Notes: a model not told the origin generated them from the sequence alone. Shown: positions 52,044-60,520, numbered from the stretch's first letter. The stretch is DNA of 64,000 nt from Candidatus Pseudomonas phytovorans (GCA_029202525.1 CP119325.1:4810001-4874000), one strand, 5' to 3'. Translations and numbers: made by a program.

Positions 52044-52979
52044 TCACGCAGGGGCGACATCCAGCAGCAGGCGTTGCTTGACCACATCGACCAACCGATC
52101 AGGCTGGAACTTGGACAGGAAGTTGTCGCAACCCACCTTCTTCACCATGGATTCGTTGAAACTGCCCGACAGCGAGGTGTGCAACACGACGTAGAGACGG
52201 CGCAGACGGGCATCGCTGCGAATCTCGGTGGTCAGCCGGTAGCCATCCATTTCCGGCATTTCGGCATCGGTGAACACCATAAGCAGCTTTTCACATACGT
52301 CCTCGCCCGCATCAGCCCAGCCCTTGAGCATGCGCAACGCCTTCAGGCCGTCACTGGCAACGTGCAGCTTCACGCCCAGCTGGGACAAGGTGTCGCGCAA
52401 TTGCGCCAGGGCCACGCTGGAGTCATCCACCAGCAGCACCTCGCGGCCACGTGCGCGGGCCAGTACCGGGTCGGCAAGCTTCTCGCCGGAAACCCGGGCG
52501 TTGTACGGCACAATCTCAGCCAGCACCTTCTCCACATCGATCACCTCCACCAGCTTTTCATCGACCTTGGTGATGGCGGTCAGGTAGTGCTGGCGCCCGG
52601 CGCTGGCAGGCGGGGGCATGATCGACTCCCAGTTCATGTTGACGATACGGTCAACACCGCCCACCAGAAAGGCCTGTACCGAACGGTTGTACTCGGTGAC
52701 GATGATGGTGCTGTCCGGCCCCGGCTGCAGCGGGCGCATGCCGATCGCCTGGGACAGGTCGATCACCGGCAGGGTCTGGCCGCGCAGGTTGACAACCCCG
52801 CAGACAAAGGCGTGGCGCTGGGGCATCAGGGTCAGCTTGGGCAGCTGCAGCACTTCCTGCACCTTGAACACGTTGATCGCGAACAGCTGGCGGCCAGCCA
52901 GGCGGAACATCAGGATTTCCAGGCGGTTCTCACCCACCAGTTGCGTGCGTTGGTCTACTGTGTCGAGAATGCCAGCCAT
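52044..52979 (-). CDS. cheV: Chemotaxis adaptor-regulator CheV
   Basis: A 311-residue CheV: a CheW-like domain (about 15-155; LAGRQLFAINVFKVQEVLQ, VCGVVNLRGQTLPVIDLSQ) joined to a receiver (about 178-305) with the phospho-acceptor Asp in LLMVFTDAEMPEMDGY and Lys in DNFLSKFQPDR. It couples receptors to CheA and can buffer the phosphate signal. ATG 52979 is the start. The chemotaxis operon is not here; the chemoreceptor at 60.5 kb is a possible partner. Confidence 0.95.
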   Translation of the reverse strand: MAGILDTVDQRTQLVGENRLEILMFRLAGRQLFAINVFKVQEVLQLPKLTLMPQRHAFVCGVVNLRGQTLPVIDLSQAIGMRPLQPGPDSTIIVTEYNRSVQAFLVGGVDRIVNMNWESIMPPPASAGRQHYLTAITKVDEKLVEVIDVEKVLAEIVPYNARVSGEKLADPVLARARGREVLLVDDSSVALAQLRDTLSQLGVKLHVASDGLKALRMLKGWADAGEDVCEKLLMVFTDAEMPEMDGYRLTTEIRSDARLRRLYVVLHTSLSGSFNESMVKKVGCDNFLSKFQPDRLVDVVKQRLLLDVAPA

Positions 52980-53330
52980 TGGAAAGCCCCCAGGCTTGAG
53001 TCAAAAAAGTGAAAGCATCCACCCTGTATCGGCGGCTTCACGCACACCTTGACCCTTGCGGGGAAATGCCGTGAAGGCAATTGATATCACTTTACCATCA
53101 TGCTTTACTGCGGGCATTACACGGTAAATCAGCCGGGCCGACAAAAGTTCCCCACCTTAGCCAGATATCAGGGAAACCCTTAGCGGCAATCGGGTGCAAC
53201 CTGATGTTCGCGATATCCTTTAGCCATTAATGTGACGCCATTCTCAATGCATGAATGGAGTCAGGCTTTTGCTAGTTACCGTTTCGGCGTGCCCGCCCCC
53301 TGCGCTTGCCCTACGCGCGGGGACCTGATC
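52980..53330. other. 351-base noncoding gap between cheV and the Hpt-like gene
   Basis: A divergent promoter region. Visible are TTTACC (53091-53096) and GGTAAA (53123-53128), a six-base inverted repeat, and AT-rich stretches around 53220-53270 that could hold promoters. No coding frame is convincing before ATG 53331. Confidence 0.6.
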
Positions 53331-53840
53331 ATGGACACTGCCTTATCGTTCGATGACGCCCTGCAGGTTTTCCTGCTGGATGCCCAGGTATTGCTGACCA
53401 AGGCCCAGGAGTGCCTGCAGCATCTGGAATTGATCGACAATGATCCGGATGCCTGCAGTTGCCTGGACAACGCCCTTGATCACCTTGCCCGGCAGGCCAC
53501 AGGCCTGGGCCTGCGTGAAGTTGCCCATTACACCAACGCCCTGCAACAAGTACTTGCCCCCGCCTGCCACGGCGGCTGCCTGCAGCGCGAAGCCCTGCCC
53601 GCACTAGGGGCCTGCCTTACCTTGCTCGCCTGGCAACTGGAGCTGGTAGACCCTCGTACCGGGCGGCTGAACCTGGACATCGGCGAACAATTGGTGTTGC
53701 TGAGCGACCTGGCCAAGGTCGTGCAACAACCCTTTGCAGCGGCCTGCGCTGCCTGCGACGAGCAAGGCAGCGCGTGCCTGCACTCGCACACCCCAGTGAC
53801 AGCCGGCGCACGCACCGGCCGCTGGAGTTCAACGCATTAA
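53331..53840 (+). CDS. Hpt-like helical-bundle protein lacking the phospho-histidine
   Basis: A 169-residue protein. Residues 8-75 resemble an Hpt bundle: FDDALQVFLLDAQVLLTKAQECLQHLELIDNDPD (helix B), then CLDNALDHLARQATGLGLREVAHYTNALQQVL. In an active Hpt the second helix reads H-T-L-K-G-S-A; here the aligned positions are Asp50 and Ala53, with a His only at the next position. So it probably cannot accept phosphate. The C-terminal half is Leu- and Cys-rich (CAACDEQGSAC). It is divergent from cheV and upstream of a two-component pair, so a sensory or regulatory role is likely. ATG 53331 follows GGGGAC. Confidence 0.55.
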   Translation: MDTALSFDDALQVFLLDAQVLLTKAQECLQHLELIDNDPDACSCLDNALDHLARQATGLGLREVAHYTNALQQVLAPACHGGCLQREALPALGACLTLLAWQLELVDPRTGRLNLDIGEQLVLLSDLAKVVQQPFAAACAACDEQGSACLHSHTPVTAGARTGRWSSTH

Positions 53841-54186
53841 ACTGACACAAAGTGCAACTAAGCACGCTTATTCAAGCCCCGCCAAGGTCGAACTTGGAAA
53901 GTTCTGCACATGTTCGGGGGAGGCAAGTTGAGCCATTAACGCACTAGTTGCACGACAAGTGCGTAAATCGCGATCAAAAGGTGGCACTTTGCTACCCGCC
54001 AATGCCCGACCAGCAGGCGTTTCAAGGCGTTACCCAGCCGCGACCGTTACAGTGCGAAGTGGTAACATGCGCCCCCACAAACGCTTGCAACCTGAAAAAA
54101 GGTTGAATGAAAACGTGTTCAGAAAAACATCGAAAGTACTGCGCCGAAGCCTCTGAGCAGCACTGTGCAAGGCCCCCATAAGCAAT
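53841..54186. other. 346-base noncoding gap before the NarL-type sensor kinase
   Basis: Contains several short inverted repeats: ACGCAC (53940s) and GTGCGT (53958-) as a six-base pair, and CAACCT-N6-AGGTTG near 54088. The last 100 bases are AT-richer and probably hold the kinase promoter. No coding frame is convincing. Confidence 0.55.
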
Positions 54187-55104
54187 ATGTCAGTGGCTTC
54201 CCTACCTATGCTTCCACGCTTGAAGACTTCTTTGCGTTGCTGCTCCCGCGTTGGCCTGCTGCGTTGGGCGACAGTCGCGCTCTGCGTTACCTCGCTGATC
54301 GCCAACCTGATGCTTTACCTGGTCCATCAGGCAGTCCCCGCCAGCCTGCTGGTGCTGCAACTGGCCGCTACGCTAGGTACTGTCGTCTACCTGGGCCTGG
54401 GCGCCAGGTCGATCAGTCTGCGCCCTGCAGAACTGGCCGAGCGCATGCTTAAAGTCCAGGAAGATGAGCGCCAGCACTTGAGCCGGGAACTGCACGACGA
54501 CATAGGCCAGTTGCTCACCGCCGCCAAGCTGCAACTGCAGTGGCTGCAACGGCGCATGCCCGATGAGCTGCAGGGCCACTGCAACAACCTGCGCAGCACA
54601 CTGGACGACACCCTGGGCAACGTGCGCGATGTGTCTGCCCTGCTCAACCCTCGGCAATTAGCCAGCCTTGGCCTGGAAGCCAGCCTGCGCGCGCACCTGA
54701 TGCGTACCCTGGCCAGCAGCAGTGTGCACTGGAGCCTGGCGTGCAACCAGCGCCTGGGCGGCATCGACGAGGCCGTGGCCATGGCGGTTTTTCGCATTAC
54801 CCAGGAGGCCGTGACCAACATGCTGCGCCACGCCCAGGCAGGCAACCTGGTCATCCAGCTGCAGCGCACACCCGAGGGGCTGGCGTTGTCGATTCACGAC
54901 GATGGCCGTGGTTTCGTCCCGGCACGGCACCCGGGCGAGGCTGGCCAGCGCGGCCTGGCCGGCATGCAGGAGCGGGTCACCGCCTTGCAGGGCAGCCTGG
55001 CCATCACAAGCCGGCTCGGCCTGGGCACGCGCATCGAGGCGCTGTTCCCGTGGCCTGCGCGCACCCAGCAGCGCGCCGGGAGTACCGCTACCCATGACCT
55101 GTAG
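54187..55104 (+). CDS. NarX/UhpB-type sensor histidine kinase
   Basis: A 305-residue kinase of the HisKA_3 family. Two membrane helices (about 25-45 and 52-70) are followed by the dimerisation/phospho-acceptor helix with His in DERQHLSRELHDDIGQLLTAAKLQLQWL and the ATPase with ITQEAVTNMLRHAQA (N box) and DDGRGFVPARHPGEAGQRGLAGMQERV (G boxes). There is no periplasmic domain of note, so the signal may be membrane-derived or intracellular. It overlaps the response regulator gene by 11 bases. The signal is unknown. Confidence 0.9.
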   Translation: MSVASLPMLPRLKTSLRCCSRVGLLRWATVALCVTSLIANLMLYLVHQAVPASLLVLQLAATLGTVVYLGLGARSISLRPAELAERMLKVQEDERQHLSRELHDDIGQLLTAAKLQLQWLQRRMPDELQGHCNNLRSTLDDTLGNVRDVSALLNPRQLASLGLEASLRAHLMRTLASSSVHWSLACNQRLGGIDEAVAMAVFRITQEAVTNMLRHAQAGNLVIQLQRTPEGLALSIHDDGRGFVPARHPGEAGQRGLAGMQERVTALQGSLAITSRLGLGTRIEALFPWPARTQQRAGSTATHDL

Positions 55105-55753
55105 ACTGCTGCTAGTAGACGACCACTCGCTGATCCGTGCCGGTGTGCGCGCACTGGTCTGCGACATCCCCGGCTACGACGTGATCGGGGAAGCCGACGA
55201 CGGCAGCCAGCTGCTCGAACAAGTGCGCGCGCTGGCGCCCGACATCGTCCTGCTGGACATCTCCATGCGTTCAACCAGCGGCCTGGACGCCCTCACCCAA
55301 CTGCGTGCAAGCGGCAGCACCTGCAAGGTGTTGATCCTGTCGATGCACACCGACGCGGACCTGATCATGCGGGCCCTGGAAAGCGGCGCCCACGGCTACC
55401 TGCTCAAGGACACCAGTGCCACCGAACTGGAACACGCGCTGGGTGCTGTGCGCAACGGCGAACGCTACCTCAGCCCGGCCATTGCCCACACAGTCATCAA
55501 CCAGGCACTACAGCACACCCGGCAAGGCAAGCAAGCGGCGGGCGAGCGGCATAACCTCACTGCGCGACAACTGGAGATCCTGCGCCTGATCGTGCGCGGC
55601 AAGTCCACCCGGGAAATCGCCACAGGCCTGGGCCTGTCTATCAAGACCGTGGAAACCCACCGCTCGCAAATCATGAAGCGCCTGCAGATTCATGATGTAG
55701 CCGGCCTCGTGCTGTTCGCTGTACGCGAGAAAATCATCAGCCTGGATGACTAA
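55094..55753 (+). CDS. NarL/FixJ-family response regulator
   Basis: A 219-residue LuxR-type regulator. The receiver has Asp55 in IVLLDISMRSTSGLDAL and Lys in GYLLKDTSATEL. The C-terminal helix-turn-helix is LTARQLEILRLIVRGKSTREIATGLGLSIKTVETHRSQIMKRL. It is translationally coupled to the kinase through the overlap at 55094-55104. Its stop (55751-55753) overlaps the 3' end of the opposing yegS-like gene by 17 bases. Targets unknown. Confidence 0.92.
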   Translation: MTCRLLLVDDHSLIRAGVRALVCDIPGYDVIGEADDGSQLLEQVRALAPDIVLLDISMRSTSGLDALTQLRASGSTCKVLILSMHTDADLIMRALESGAHGYLLKDTSATELEHALGAVRNGERYLSPAIAHTVINQALQHTRQGKQAAGERHNLTARQLEILRLIVRGKSTREIATGLGLSIKTVETHRSQIMKRLQIHDVAGLVLFAVREKIISLDD

Positions 55754-56624
55754 GCAGCGGCGAGCCGGCCGGCAGGTGCAAGCGTAACGCAGCAGGCTTG
55801 GCCTGAAAGCGCAGGTTGTCGGCCTGCAACGGCTCGCCATCGAGATTGATGTCCAGGCCCTGCGCACTCTTGATCTCGACCCAGGGCAACCTGGCGCGGA
55901 CAAACAGGCCGTCACCGGCCAACAGGTCGCGCAGCGCCCCGACCATCTCTTGCGGCGCCGGCAGGATGGCAATGTCGAGCAAGCCGTCGTTCACTACCGC
56001 GTCGGGGCATAGCACCTGCCCGCCCCCCGCCTGCCGACCATTGCCGATGCCCAGTGCCAGCAAACTCCCCTGCCACTGGAAGTCAGGCCCCTGCAGCTCC
56101 ACCGAGGCGGCCTGCAGTTCGCTGAAGCGCGACAAACCGGTGAACAGGTAAGCCGCAGCACCCAGCACTTTTTTAAGGTCTTCGGACGTGTTGGCGGTGA
56201 CCTGGCTACCAAACCCACCCGTCGCCATGTTGAGGAACAACTGGTCGCCAGCCTGGCCCAGGTCGATAGCCTGCGCAGGTGAATTGAGCAGTGCCAGTGC
56301 CTCTGCTGGCTCCAATGGTATGCCCGCGGCTTTGGCAAAATCGTTGGCCGTGCCCAGCGGCAACAGTGCCAGGCTGGCCTCGGCATCCGCCAGCCCCATG
56401 GCCTCGGCCACATCTCGCAAAGTGCCGTCCCCACCCCCTGCGACAATATGGCTGTAGCCAGCGGCGAGCGCTTCGCCGACCAGGCGCTGAGCGTCACCCG
56501 CCTCCCAGGTAACACGTACATCCAACACCCAACCGGTATCACGCAGGTCGCACACGGCGGTGCGCAGCGCTTCATTCATCGCCTGCTTGCCATGCAGGAT
56601 CAGCATTGCCTTACGCCCTTGCAT
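55737..56624 (-). CDS. yegS: YegS-type lipid/diacylglycerol kinase
   Basis: A 295-residue DAGK-catalytic-domain protein, the cytosolic YegS type. GGGDGTLRDVAEAM (about 60) is the nucleotide-binding motif and ALLPLGTANDFAKAAGIP the substrate/phosphate-binding GTANDFA motif; NMATGGFGSQVT follows. It phosphorylates lipids such as phosphatidylglycerol or diacylglycerol in known members. ATG 56624 has GGAG seven bases upstream. The 3' end overlaps the divergent NarL-type regulator gene by 17 bases. Confidence 0.9.
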   Translation of the reverse strand: MQGRKAMLILHGKQAMNEALRTAVCDLRDTGWVLDVRVTWEAGDAQRLVGEALAAGYSHIVAGGGDGTLRDVAEAMGLADAEASLALLPLGTANDFAKAAGIPLEPAEALALLNSPAQAIDLGQAGDQLFLNMATGGFGSQVTANTSEDLKKVLGAAAYLFTGLSRFSELQAASVELQGPDFQWQGSLLALGIGNGRQAGGGQVLCPDAVVNDGLLDIAILPAPQEMVGALRDLLAGDGLFVRARLPWVEIKSAQGLDINLDGEPLQADNLRFQAKPAALRLHLPAGSPLLSHPG

Positions 56625-56757
56625 CGCGCGTCTCCATGAAGTTGTCTGACCCAGATCTCGACCATGCCCGCTCCGGGATCGTTGCATAGCTGCAAAAAAA
56701 TACCGAAGCCAGCGCGGTCTTTCTCCCACACCCGACAATGCGCGCTATGCTCAGAAA

Positions 56758-56902
56758 ATGAACTTTTGACAAGTTTTTGACCCGGACGAACAAAAAAACC
56801 TGGGAAGTCAGCCTTTTGACTTCTGTTTGCCGGGCTTGAAACCCCAGCCATGGACGCGCCCCGGCAGTGGTGGTCAGCACACTGCCGATGGGCGCGTCTT
56901 TT
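56758..56902 (+). ncRNA. Candidate small RNA or attenuated leader
   Basis: If transcription starts about seven bases after CTATGCT, the RNA would run from about 56758 to the T4 at 56902. It contains AAGTCA-N6-TGACTT (56805-56822) and the GC-rich terminator-like hairpin. It could be an independent small RNA or a leader controlling the glycosyltransferase. The start is a guess and no family match is claimed. Confidence 0.35.
56853..56902 (+). terminator. Terminator-like hairpin 31 bases before the glycosyltransferase start
   Basis: Left arms GACGCGCC and GGCAGTG pair with right arms CACTGCC and GGCGCGTC (an eight- and a seven-base helix split by a small internal loop), followed by TTTT. It looks like an intrinsic terminator, which is odd so close to a start codon. 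Confidence 0.6.
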
Positions 56903-56933
56903 CATCTGCGGCCTTTCGCGAGGATTCCGGGTC

Positions 56934-58181
56934 ATGCGCATTCTCTGGACTCTGCCCTACCTACCCTGGCCGACCACCAGTGGCAGCAAGACCCGGCAAT
57001 ACCACCTGATACGCGCGTTGGCACAACAAGGCCATCGCATTACCCTGTTGGCGCAATCGAAAGTTCCCCTCTGCGATTCAGCCCGCGAAGCCTTGGAGCC
57101 ATTGCTCGAACGCCTCATCGTAATGCCCCGTCGGCCACTGCACAGCCCGCTGAACCTGCTGGCTTCCCCCATCATCGACTACCCCATGCGGGCCATCATC
57201 AACGGCCTGTCCTCTTGCCTGCGGCACCGTTTCGAGCAATTGCTGGATGAACCCTGGGATGTGATTCAGATCGAGCACAGCTACAGTTTCCAACCGTTCG
57301 AAAAGGCCTTGCAGGCCCGCAAGCTGCCCTACATGCTCAGCGAACACACACTCGAGTCGGTGATGGGCGGTGCCTGCCACGACCGGCTGCCGCTGTGGCT
57401 GCGCCCACTCAACGCGTTCGACCGCTGGCGCTACCGGCGCTGGGAACAGCGGGTGCTATGCCAGCCCACGGAACTGGTGGCGGTCAGCGCCCACGATGCC
57501 GAGCTGATCGCACAAATCAGCGGGCGGCCGGTAAACGTAGTGGTCAATGGGGTGGATTGTGATTTCTACCAGCACGTGGAACCGGCGCTGCATAGCCAAC
57601 GTCTGCTGTTCGTCGGCAACTTCGAATATGGCGCCAACCTGGAGGCCATCGAGTGGGCGCTGGAAGACATCATGCCCCAGGTGTGGATGAGCAACCCGGC
57701 AGTGCGCCTGGCGATCGCCGGGCATGCCCTGCCGCCCAGCTGGAAACTGCACTGGAACGACCCGCGCATCGAATGGTTCGGCTACCGCCCCGACCTGCGT
57801 GAATTGCAAAAGCGATCGGCGCTGTTCTTCGCGCCGCTGCGCTATGCCGGCGGCTCAAAGGTAAAAATCCTTGAGGCCATGGCCGCAGGGCTACCGGTGA
57901 TCACCACCGGCAAAGGCGTATCGGGCCTGAGCGCAAACAACGGCGAGCACTATTTGGGCAGTGATGACGGCGACCAACTGGCCCTGCTGATCACACAACT
58001 GCTCAATCAGCCCTGGCGCATGAGCCAGTTGAGCGCTGCCGGGCGCCAGTTCGCCCGCCAGCGCCACGACTGGAGCGTGGCCGCTCAGCAACTGGAGAAC
58101 GTGCACATGCGCCTGGCCCAGGCAGCGCCGGCCGAGGCCGCGCCGCTGGGCAGTGCCTGGCTGGGCCGCTCAGCCAAGTAG
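56934..58181 (+). CDS. Family-4-like (GT-B) glycosyltransferase
   Basis: A 415-residue GT-B enzyme. The N-terminal domain has TLPYLPWPTTSGSKTRQYHLIRALAQQGHRITLLA, the acceptor half of PelF/WaaG-like transferases. The C-terminal domain has LLFVGNFEYGANLEAIEWAL, IEWFGYRPDLRELQKRSALFFAPLRYAGGSKVKILEAMAAGLPVITTGKG, where the E-x7-E motif (KVKILEAMAAG) binds the sugar-nucleotide. It appears alone; the substrate (perhaps exopolysaccharide or lipopolysaccharide) is unknown. ATG 56934 follows GAGGATTCC. Its stop overlaps moeA by 12 bases on the opposite strand. Confidence 0.88.
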   Translation: MRILWTLPYLPWPTTSGSKTRQYHLIRALAQQGHRITLLAQSKVPLCDSAREALEPLLERLIVMPRRPLHSPLNLLASPIIDYPMRAIINGLSSCLRHRFEQLLDEPWDVIQIEHSYSFQPFEKALQARKLPYMLSEHTLESVMGGACHDRLPLWLRPLNAFDRWRYRRWEQRVLCQPTELVAVSAHDAELIAQISGRPVNVVVNGVDCDFYQHVEPALHSQRLLFVGNFEYGANLEAIEWALEDIMPQVWMSNPAVRLAIAGHALPPSWKLHWNDPRIEWFGYRPDLRELQKRSALFFAPLRYAGGSKVKILEAMAAGLPVITTGKGVSGLSANNGEHYLGSDDGDQLALLITQLLNQPWRMSQLSAAGRQFARQRHDWSVAAQQLENVHMRLAQAAPAEAAPLGSAWLGRSAK

Positions 58182-59396
58182 CTCGCTGAAGGGAATGAAC
58201 GGCACGCTGTCGCCCTGTTTTGGCGTGCTTCCCTCACGCACTTCCACCAGCCCCTCGGCCCACGCCGCGCTACGCAGCACGCCAGAGCTCTGGTTTTTGT
58301 AGATACGCACCTGGCCGTGCTCGATGCGTGCACGCAAGTACTCGCGCCGCGTGCCGGGCTTGGGCCAGTCAAAGCCTGCCGGCATGTCGAAGCGCAGCGG
58401 CGTGACATCGGCCACGCCCTGGCGACGCAACAGATAGGGCCGGGTCAGCAGGCCAAAGGTCACCAGCGTAGAGGCCGGGTTACCCGGCAGACCAATCACT
58501 GGCACGCCCTGGAAGTGGCCGAAGGTGAGTGGTTTGCCTGGCTTTATCGCCAGCTTCCACAAGGCCAGCTCGCCAGCTTCGCGCAGCGCCGCCCCCAGGT
58601 AGTCAGCCTCGCCGACCGAGACACCGCCGGTAGACAGGATCAGGTCAACGTCGCCCAGCGAGGCCAGGCAGGCGCGGGTAAGCGCCAGGTCATCCGGCAA
58701 GATGCCTGCATCGACCACGTCGCAGCCCAGCCGCTGCAACCAGCTGACCAGCAGCCGGCGGTTGCTGTTGTAGATTTGCCCCGGCCCCAGTGGCAGGCCG
58801 GGCTCGACCAGTTCGTCCCCCGTGGACAGCACCGCCACCCGCACCTTGCGCACCACGTCCAGGCGGCCGTGGCCCAGGGTCGCCGCCAGGCCCAGTTCGA
58901 TCGGCCCCAGCCGGGTGCCGGCGCTCATCACCTGCTCGCCCTTGCGGGTTTCCTGGCCTTGGGGGCGGATGTTCTGATCGGCATGCAAAAGTTCGAGGAA
59001 GCGCACCCGACCGTCGTCGAGCACTTCGGTGTTTTCCTGCATCTCGACGCAGTCGGCACCCTCAGGCACAGGCGCCCCGGTGAAAATGCGCGCGCAAGTT
59101 CCCGGCTGCAGCGGCTTCGGCGCATGGCCGGCGAAGATCCGCTGGCTAACCGGCAGTGGCTCGCCCTGCCAGTCAGCTTGGCGCAAGGCATAGCCATCCA
59201 TGGCACTGTTGGGCCAAGGCGGCAGGTCGAGCGAGGCCACCAGGTCGGTGGCCAGCACGCGGCCCTCGGCCTCGGACAACGGCAGGTTTTCGGTGTCACG
59301 GATCGGCGCCGCTTCGGCCAGCGCCAGCAGTTGCTCCAAGGCTTGCTCTACCGGCATCAGTGGCCGGGCCTGGCTGGCCTCAGCCACGGCTGTCAC
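58170..59396 (-). CDS. moeA: Molybdopterin molybdenumtransferase MoeA
   Basis: A 408-residue MoeA that inserts molybdenum into adenylyl-molybdopterin. Domain signatures: DLPPWPNSAMDGYALR (about 50), ARIFTGAPVPEGADCVEMQE and a MoCF-binding domain with VAVLSTGDELVEPGLPLGPGQIYNSN and STGGVSVGEADYL, ending in the C-terminal domain IV (RREYLRARIE). It overlaps moaB by 17 bases at its start and is cotranscribed with it. Confidence 0.96.
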   Translation of the reverse strand: MTAVAEASQARPLMPVEQALEQLLALAEAAPIRDTENLPLSEAEGRVLATDLVASLDLPPWPNSAMDGYALRQADWQGEPLPVSQRIFAGHAPKPLQPGTCARIFTGAPVPEGADCVEMQENTEVLDDGRVRFLELLHADQNIRPQGQETRKGEQVMSAGTRLGPIELGLAATLGHGRLDVVRKVRVAVLSTGDELVEPGLPLGPGQIYNSNRRLLVSWLQRLGCDVVDAGILPDDLALTRACLASLGDVDLILSTGGVSVGEADYLGAALREAGELALWKLAIKPGKPLTFGHFQGVPVIGLPGNPASTLVTFGLLTRPYLLRRQGVADVTPLRFDMPAGFDWPKPGTRREYLRARIEHGQVRIYKNQSSGVLRSAAWAEGLVEVREGSTPKQGDSVPFIPFSELLG

Positions 59397-59919
59397 AGGC
59401 CGCTGCCTGCTTCAGGTGCGGCACGAAGTTGCAGGGCCGATGGCGTGCATCGAGCTGCTCAGCCAGGATGCCGTCCCAACCCGTGCGCACTGCATTGGTC
59501 GAGCCCGGCAGGCAACACACCAATGTACCGTTGGCCAGCCCGGCCAAGGCGCGCGATTGCACGGTGGAGGTGCCGATGTCGGCCACGGAAATCTGCCGGA
59601 ACAGCTCGCCAAAGCCTTCGACCTGCTTGTCCAGCAGGCAAGCCACCGCCTCGGGCGTGCTGTCACGGCCGGTAAAGCCGGTGCCGCCAGTGATCAGTAC
59701 CACCTGCACAATGTCATCGGCAATCCAGGTGGCGACCTGGGCGCGGATCTTGTACAGGTCGTCCTTCAGCAGCACACGCTCGGCCAGACGGTGGCCGGCT
59801 GCGCTCAGGCGGTCGACGAACAACTGCCCGGAGGTATCGGTGTCGAAGGTGCGGGTGTCGCTGACCGTGAGCACAGCGATATTCAACGGCACGAAGGGGG
59901 TATCTGCCTTGGCTTTCAT
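59380..59919 (-). CDS. moaB: Molybdenum cofactor biosynthesis protein MoaB
   Basis: A 179-residue MoaB/MogA-type MPT adenylyltransferase-like protein with IAVLTVSDTRTFDTDTSGQLFVDRL, VLITGGTGFTGRDSTPEAV and LVCCLPGSTNAVRTGWD (the MoCF_BD GGTG and GS motifs). In pseudomonads moaB-moeA is the first-step pair of molybdopterin activation. ATG 59919 is the first gene of the pair, followed by moeA. No other mo genes are near. Confidence 0.95.
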   Translation of the reverse strand: MKAKADTPFVPLNIAVLTVSDTRTFDTDTSGQLFVDRLSAAGHRLAERVLLKDDLYKIRAQVATWIADDIVQVVLITGGTGFTGRDSTPEAVACLLDKQVEGFGELFRQISVADIGTSTVQSRALAGLANGTLVCCLPGSTNAVRTGWDGILAEQLDARHRPCNFVPHLKQAAACDSRG

Positions 59920-60105
59920 GGGTGTCCGTCACCAGAAAATGGATGCCCACCGTTATAACACAGCGCAACTTTGCCAGCGTTGTGCCCACGACCGTTGCCT
60001 TGGGTCAACCGGCCAGATTTGTCGCTATGCTGCACTTGAAAGGAACTTGCACTAACGCCCTGCGTCATAACTGTCATTCAGCACCATCGCAATTGGAGAA
60101 CCACG

Positions 60106-60327
60106 ATGATCAAACGGACCCTTCCCGCCTTCCTGCTTGCCCTGGGCCTGGGCGCCCTTGCCGGCTGTGCATCGCCGACCGTCATTACCCTGAACGATGG
60201 CCGCGAAATTCAGGCCACCGACACCCCGACGTTCGATGAAGACTCCGGCTTTTACGAATTCGAGCAACTGGACGGCAAGCGCACGCGCCTGAACAAAGAC
60301 CAGATCCGTACCGTCAAAGAGCTCTGA
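60106..60327 (+). CDS. YgdI/YgdR-family small lipoprotein
   Basis: A 73-residue lipoprotein. The lipobox LGALAGC ends at Cys21, followed by a mature domain with TVITLNDGREIQATDTPTFDEDSGFYEFEQLDGKRTRLNKDQIRTVKEL, the YgdI/YgdR fold. Role unknown, probably envelope. GGAG precedes ATG 60106. It is followed at 80 bases by a tRNA gene. Confidence 0.9.
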   Translation: MIKRTLPAFLLALGLGALAGCASPTVITLNDGREIQATDTPTFDEDSGFYEFEQLDGKRTRLNKDQIRTVKEL

Positions 60328-60369
60328 TCAGGCACCCGTTTTGGCAAAGGCCCGTTTAACCACATGGGC

Positions 60370-60398
60370 TTGTGGGCGAAAACGGGATGCACTAGGAT
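60370..60398 (+). promoter_or_regulatory. Promoter of the tRNA-Pro gene
   Basis: TTGTGG (60370-60375), a 17-base spacer and TAGGAT (60393-60398) lie 10 bases before the tRNA 5' end, giving a good promoter position. Confidence 0.6.
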
Positions 60399-60407
60399 TT
60401 TGTTCAT

Positions 60408-60484
60408 CGGAGTGTAGCGCAGCCAGGTAGCGCGTCTCGTTCGGGACGAGAAGGCCGCAGGTTCGAATCCTGTCTCTCCGACCA
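60408..60484 (+). tRNA. tRNA-Pro (CGG)
   Basis: A 77-base cloverleaf including an encoded CCA. Acceptor arms CGGAGTG and CTCTCCG, D-stem GCGC/GCGC, anticodon stem CTCGT/ACGAG with loop TTCGGGA (anticodon CGG), T-stem GCAGG/CCTGT with loop TTCGAAT, and discriminator A. One mismatch, U6-U67, occurs in the acceptor stem. It resembles E. coli proK in the anticodon region. Confidence 0.95.
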
Positions 60485-60494
60485 AGTCCTCATC

Positions 60495-60520
60495 AAAAGC
60501 CCGCCTTGCGCGGGCTTTTT
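60495..60520 (+). terminator. Terminator of the tRNA-Pro gene, shared with the chemoreceptor gene
   Basis: AAAAGCCCGC and GCGGGCTTTT form a perfect 10-base stem with a short loop, ending in T5. On the other strand it is also A-rich at its far side and lies just beyond the chemoreceptor stop (60537), so it may serve both. Confidence 0.85.

Larger units (their letters stand above)
56625..56933. other. 309-base structured gap between yegS and the glycosyltransferase gene
   Basis: No credible gene. It holds, on the plus strand, a sigmaS-like -10 (CTATGCT, 56745-56751), a short hairpin at 56805-56822 and a strong terminator-like hairpin at 56853-56902 that lies 31 bases before the glycosyltransferase ATG. 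Confidence 0.6.
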
